5,572 nucleotides of DNA, from assembly GCA_023389455.1 (NCBI GenBank), contig JAEWEJ010000338.1, forward strand, positions 1 to 5,572. Reading direction: 5' to 3'. How positions within the stretch are numbered: the first letter of the stretch is position 1; every line of letters starts with the position of its first letter. The notes beneath the pieces were generated by a model. It ran no database searches and was not told where the DNA came from. It worked only from the letters and a program-made list of their open reading frames with translations. A program made the position numbers and the translations under genes. Origin of the DNA: Actinomycetes bacterium. GTDB taxonomy: Bacteria; Actinomycetota; Actinomycetes; Actinomycetales; Cellulomonadaceae. Shown in pieces: positions 5,166 to 5,572 of the stretch.

Positions 5166-5572
5166 ATGTCACGCACGGACCGGGTCGTCGACGGCGTCAC
5201 CGCCATGATCCTCGACGGCCGCCTCGGGCCGGGGCAGCGGCTGCCGGTGGAGAAGGACCTCGCGGACGCGCTCGGCGTCTCGCGCGGGTCGTTGCGCGAG
5301 GGCATGCGTGCGCTGGCCGTGCTCGGGGTGGTCGAGACGCGCCAGGGCGACGGCACGTACGTCACCGCGCTCGACCCCGGCAGCCTCGTGGCGCCGCTCG
5401 GGCTCGTCGTCGAGCTGCAGGCCGCCGGGCACGCGCTGCACGTGCACACCGTGCGCCGGCTGCTCGAGACGGAGGTCGCCGGGCTCGCGGCGGCGGGCGC
5501 GAGAGCGCCGGGCGCCGACCTCGACGCCGCCCGCGAGGACACGTGCCCGCCCGAGCGTCCCCGACGCCCGGG
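5166..5572 (+). CDS. FadR-type GntR transcriptional regulator, 3' end missing
   Basis: The first 135 codons of a GntR-family DNA-binding regulator that runs off the window end. The winged helix-turn-helix lies at about residues 3-68: VVDGVTAMILDGRLGPGQRL, then PVEKDLADALGVSRGSLREG (helix-turn-helix, 27-46), then LAVLGVVETRQGDGTYVT, the wing with the family-typical RQGDGTYV. From about residue 70 a linker leads to the first helix of an FCD ligand-binding domain (TVRRLLETEVAGLAAA, 95-110), which marks the FadR subgroup. Members of that subgroup often bind sugar acids or other carboxylates and repress catabolic genes, so it is the best candidate regulator of this locus. The last 15 or so residues are rich in Pro and Arg (about 121-135) and do not look like the expected FCD helices; a frameshift or sequence error near the end is possible. 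The ATG at 5166 is the start by homology, with no clear ribosome site. Confidence 0.88.
   Translation, partial: MSRTDRVVDGVTAMILDGRLGPGQRLPVEKDLADALGVSRGSLREGMRALAVLGVVETRQGDGTYVTALDPGSLVAPLGLVVELQAAGHALHVHTVRRLLETEVAGLAAAGARAPGADLDAAREDTCPPERPRRP

Noticed and set aside
3745..5172. 475-codon minus-strand open frame opposite the dehydratase
   Set aside because: It is a high-GC antisense shadow rich in Val, Arg, His and Asp with no domain, while the plus strand encodes an intact enolase-superfamily enzyme.

Overview
The window is very GC-rich DNA with strong G/C bias at third codon positions, GTG as well as ATG starts, and TANNNT-like promoter elements. This points to a high-GC actinobacterium. 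The protein style would fit Micrococcales such as Cellulomonas or a relative, but that is inferred from general look and not from a marker gene. No RNA gene, mobile element, CRISPR array or prophage gene was seen.

Layout. Four genes lie on the minus strand and read leftwards from about 3635 to 31: a D-isomer-specific 2-hydroxyacid dehydrogenase (2622-3635), a KDPG/KHG aldolase of the Eda family (1916-2536), a PfkB-family 2-keto-3-deoxygluconate-type sugar kinase (783-1886), and a classical SDR oxidoreductase (31-786). The last two overlap by 4 bases (GTGA). A 145-bp divergent control region (3636-3780) separates them from an enolase-superfamily L-fuconate dehydratase homologue on the plus strand (3781-5103). 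A strong hairpin (5118-5149) follows that gene, and then comes the 5' part of a FadR-type GntR regulator (5166 to the window end, incomplete).

How the genes fit together. The set looks like a sugar-acid catabolic locus. The dehydratase turns an aldonate into a 2-keto-3-deoxy-aldonate, the kinase phosphorylates it, and the aldolase splits the phosphorylated product into pyruvate and a C3 phosphate (Entner-Doudoroff-style ending). The two oxidoreductases act on aldonates, keto-acids or lactones at unassigned steps, and the GntR protein is the likely local regulator. The main puzzle is that L-fuconate is a 6-deoxy sugar acid and cannot be phosphorylated at C6. The presence of a KdgK/Eda pair therefore suggests either that the real substrate carries a 6-hydroxyl (L-galactonate, for example) or that the pathway is unusual.

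The control region holds two copies of a motif sharing the core ATCTGATG, one at the start side of each divergent gene. It also holds a perfect inverted repeat at the predicted transcription start of the dehydratase gene. These are candidate operators.
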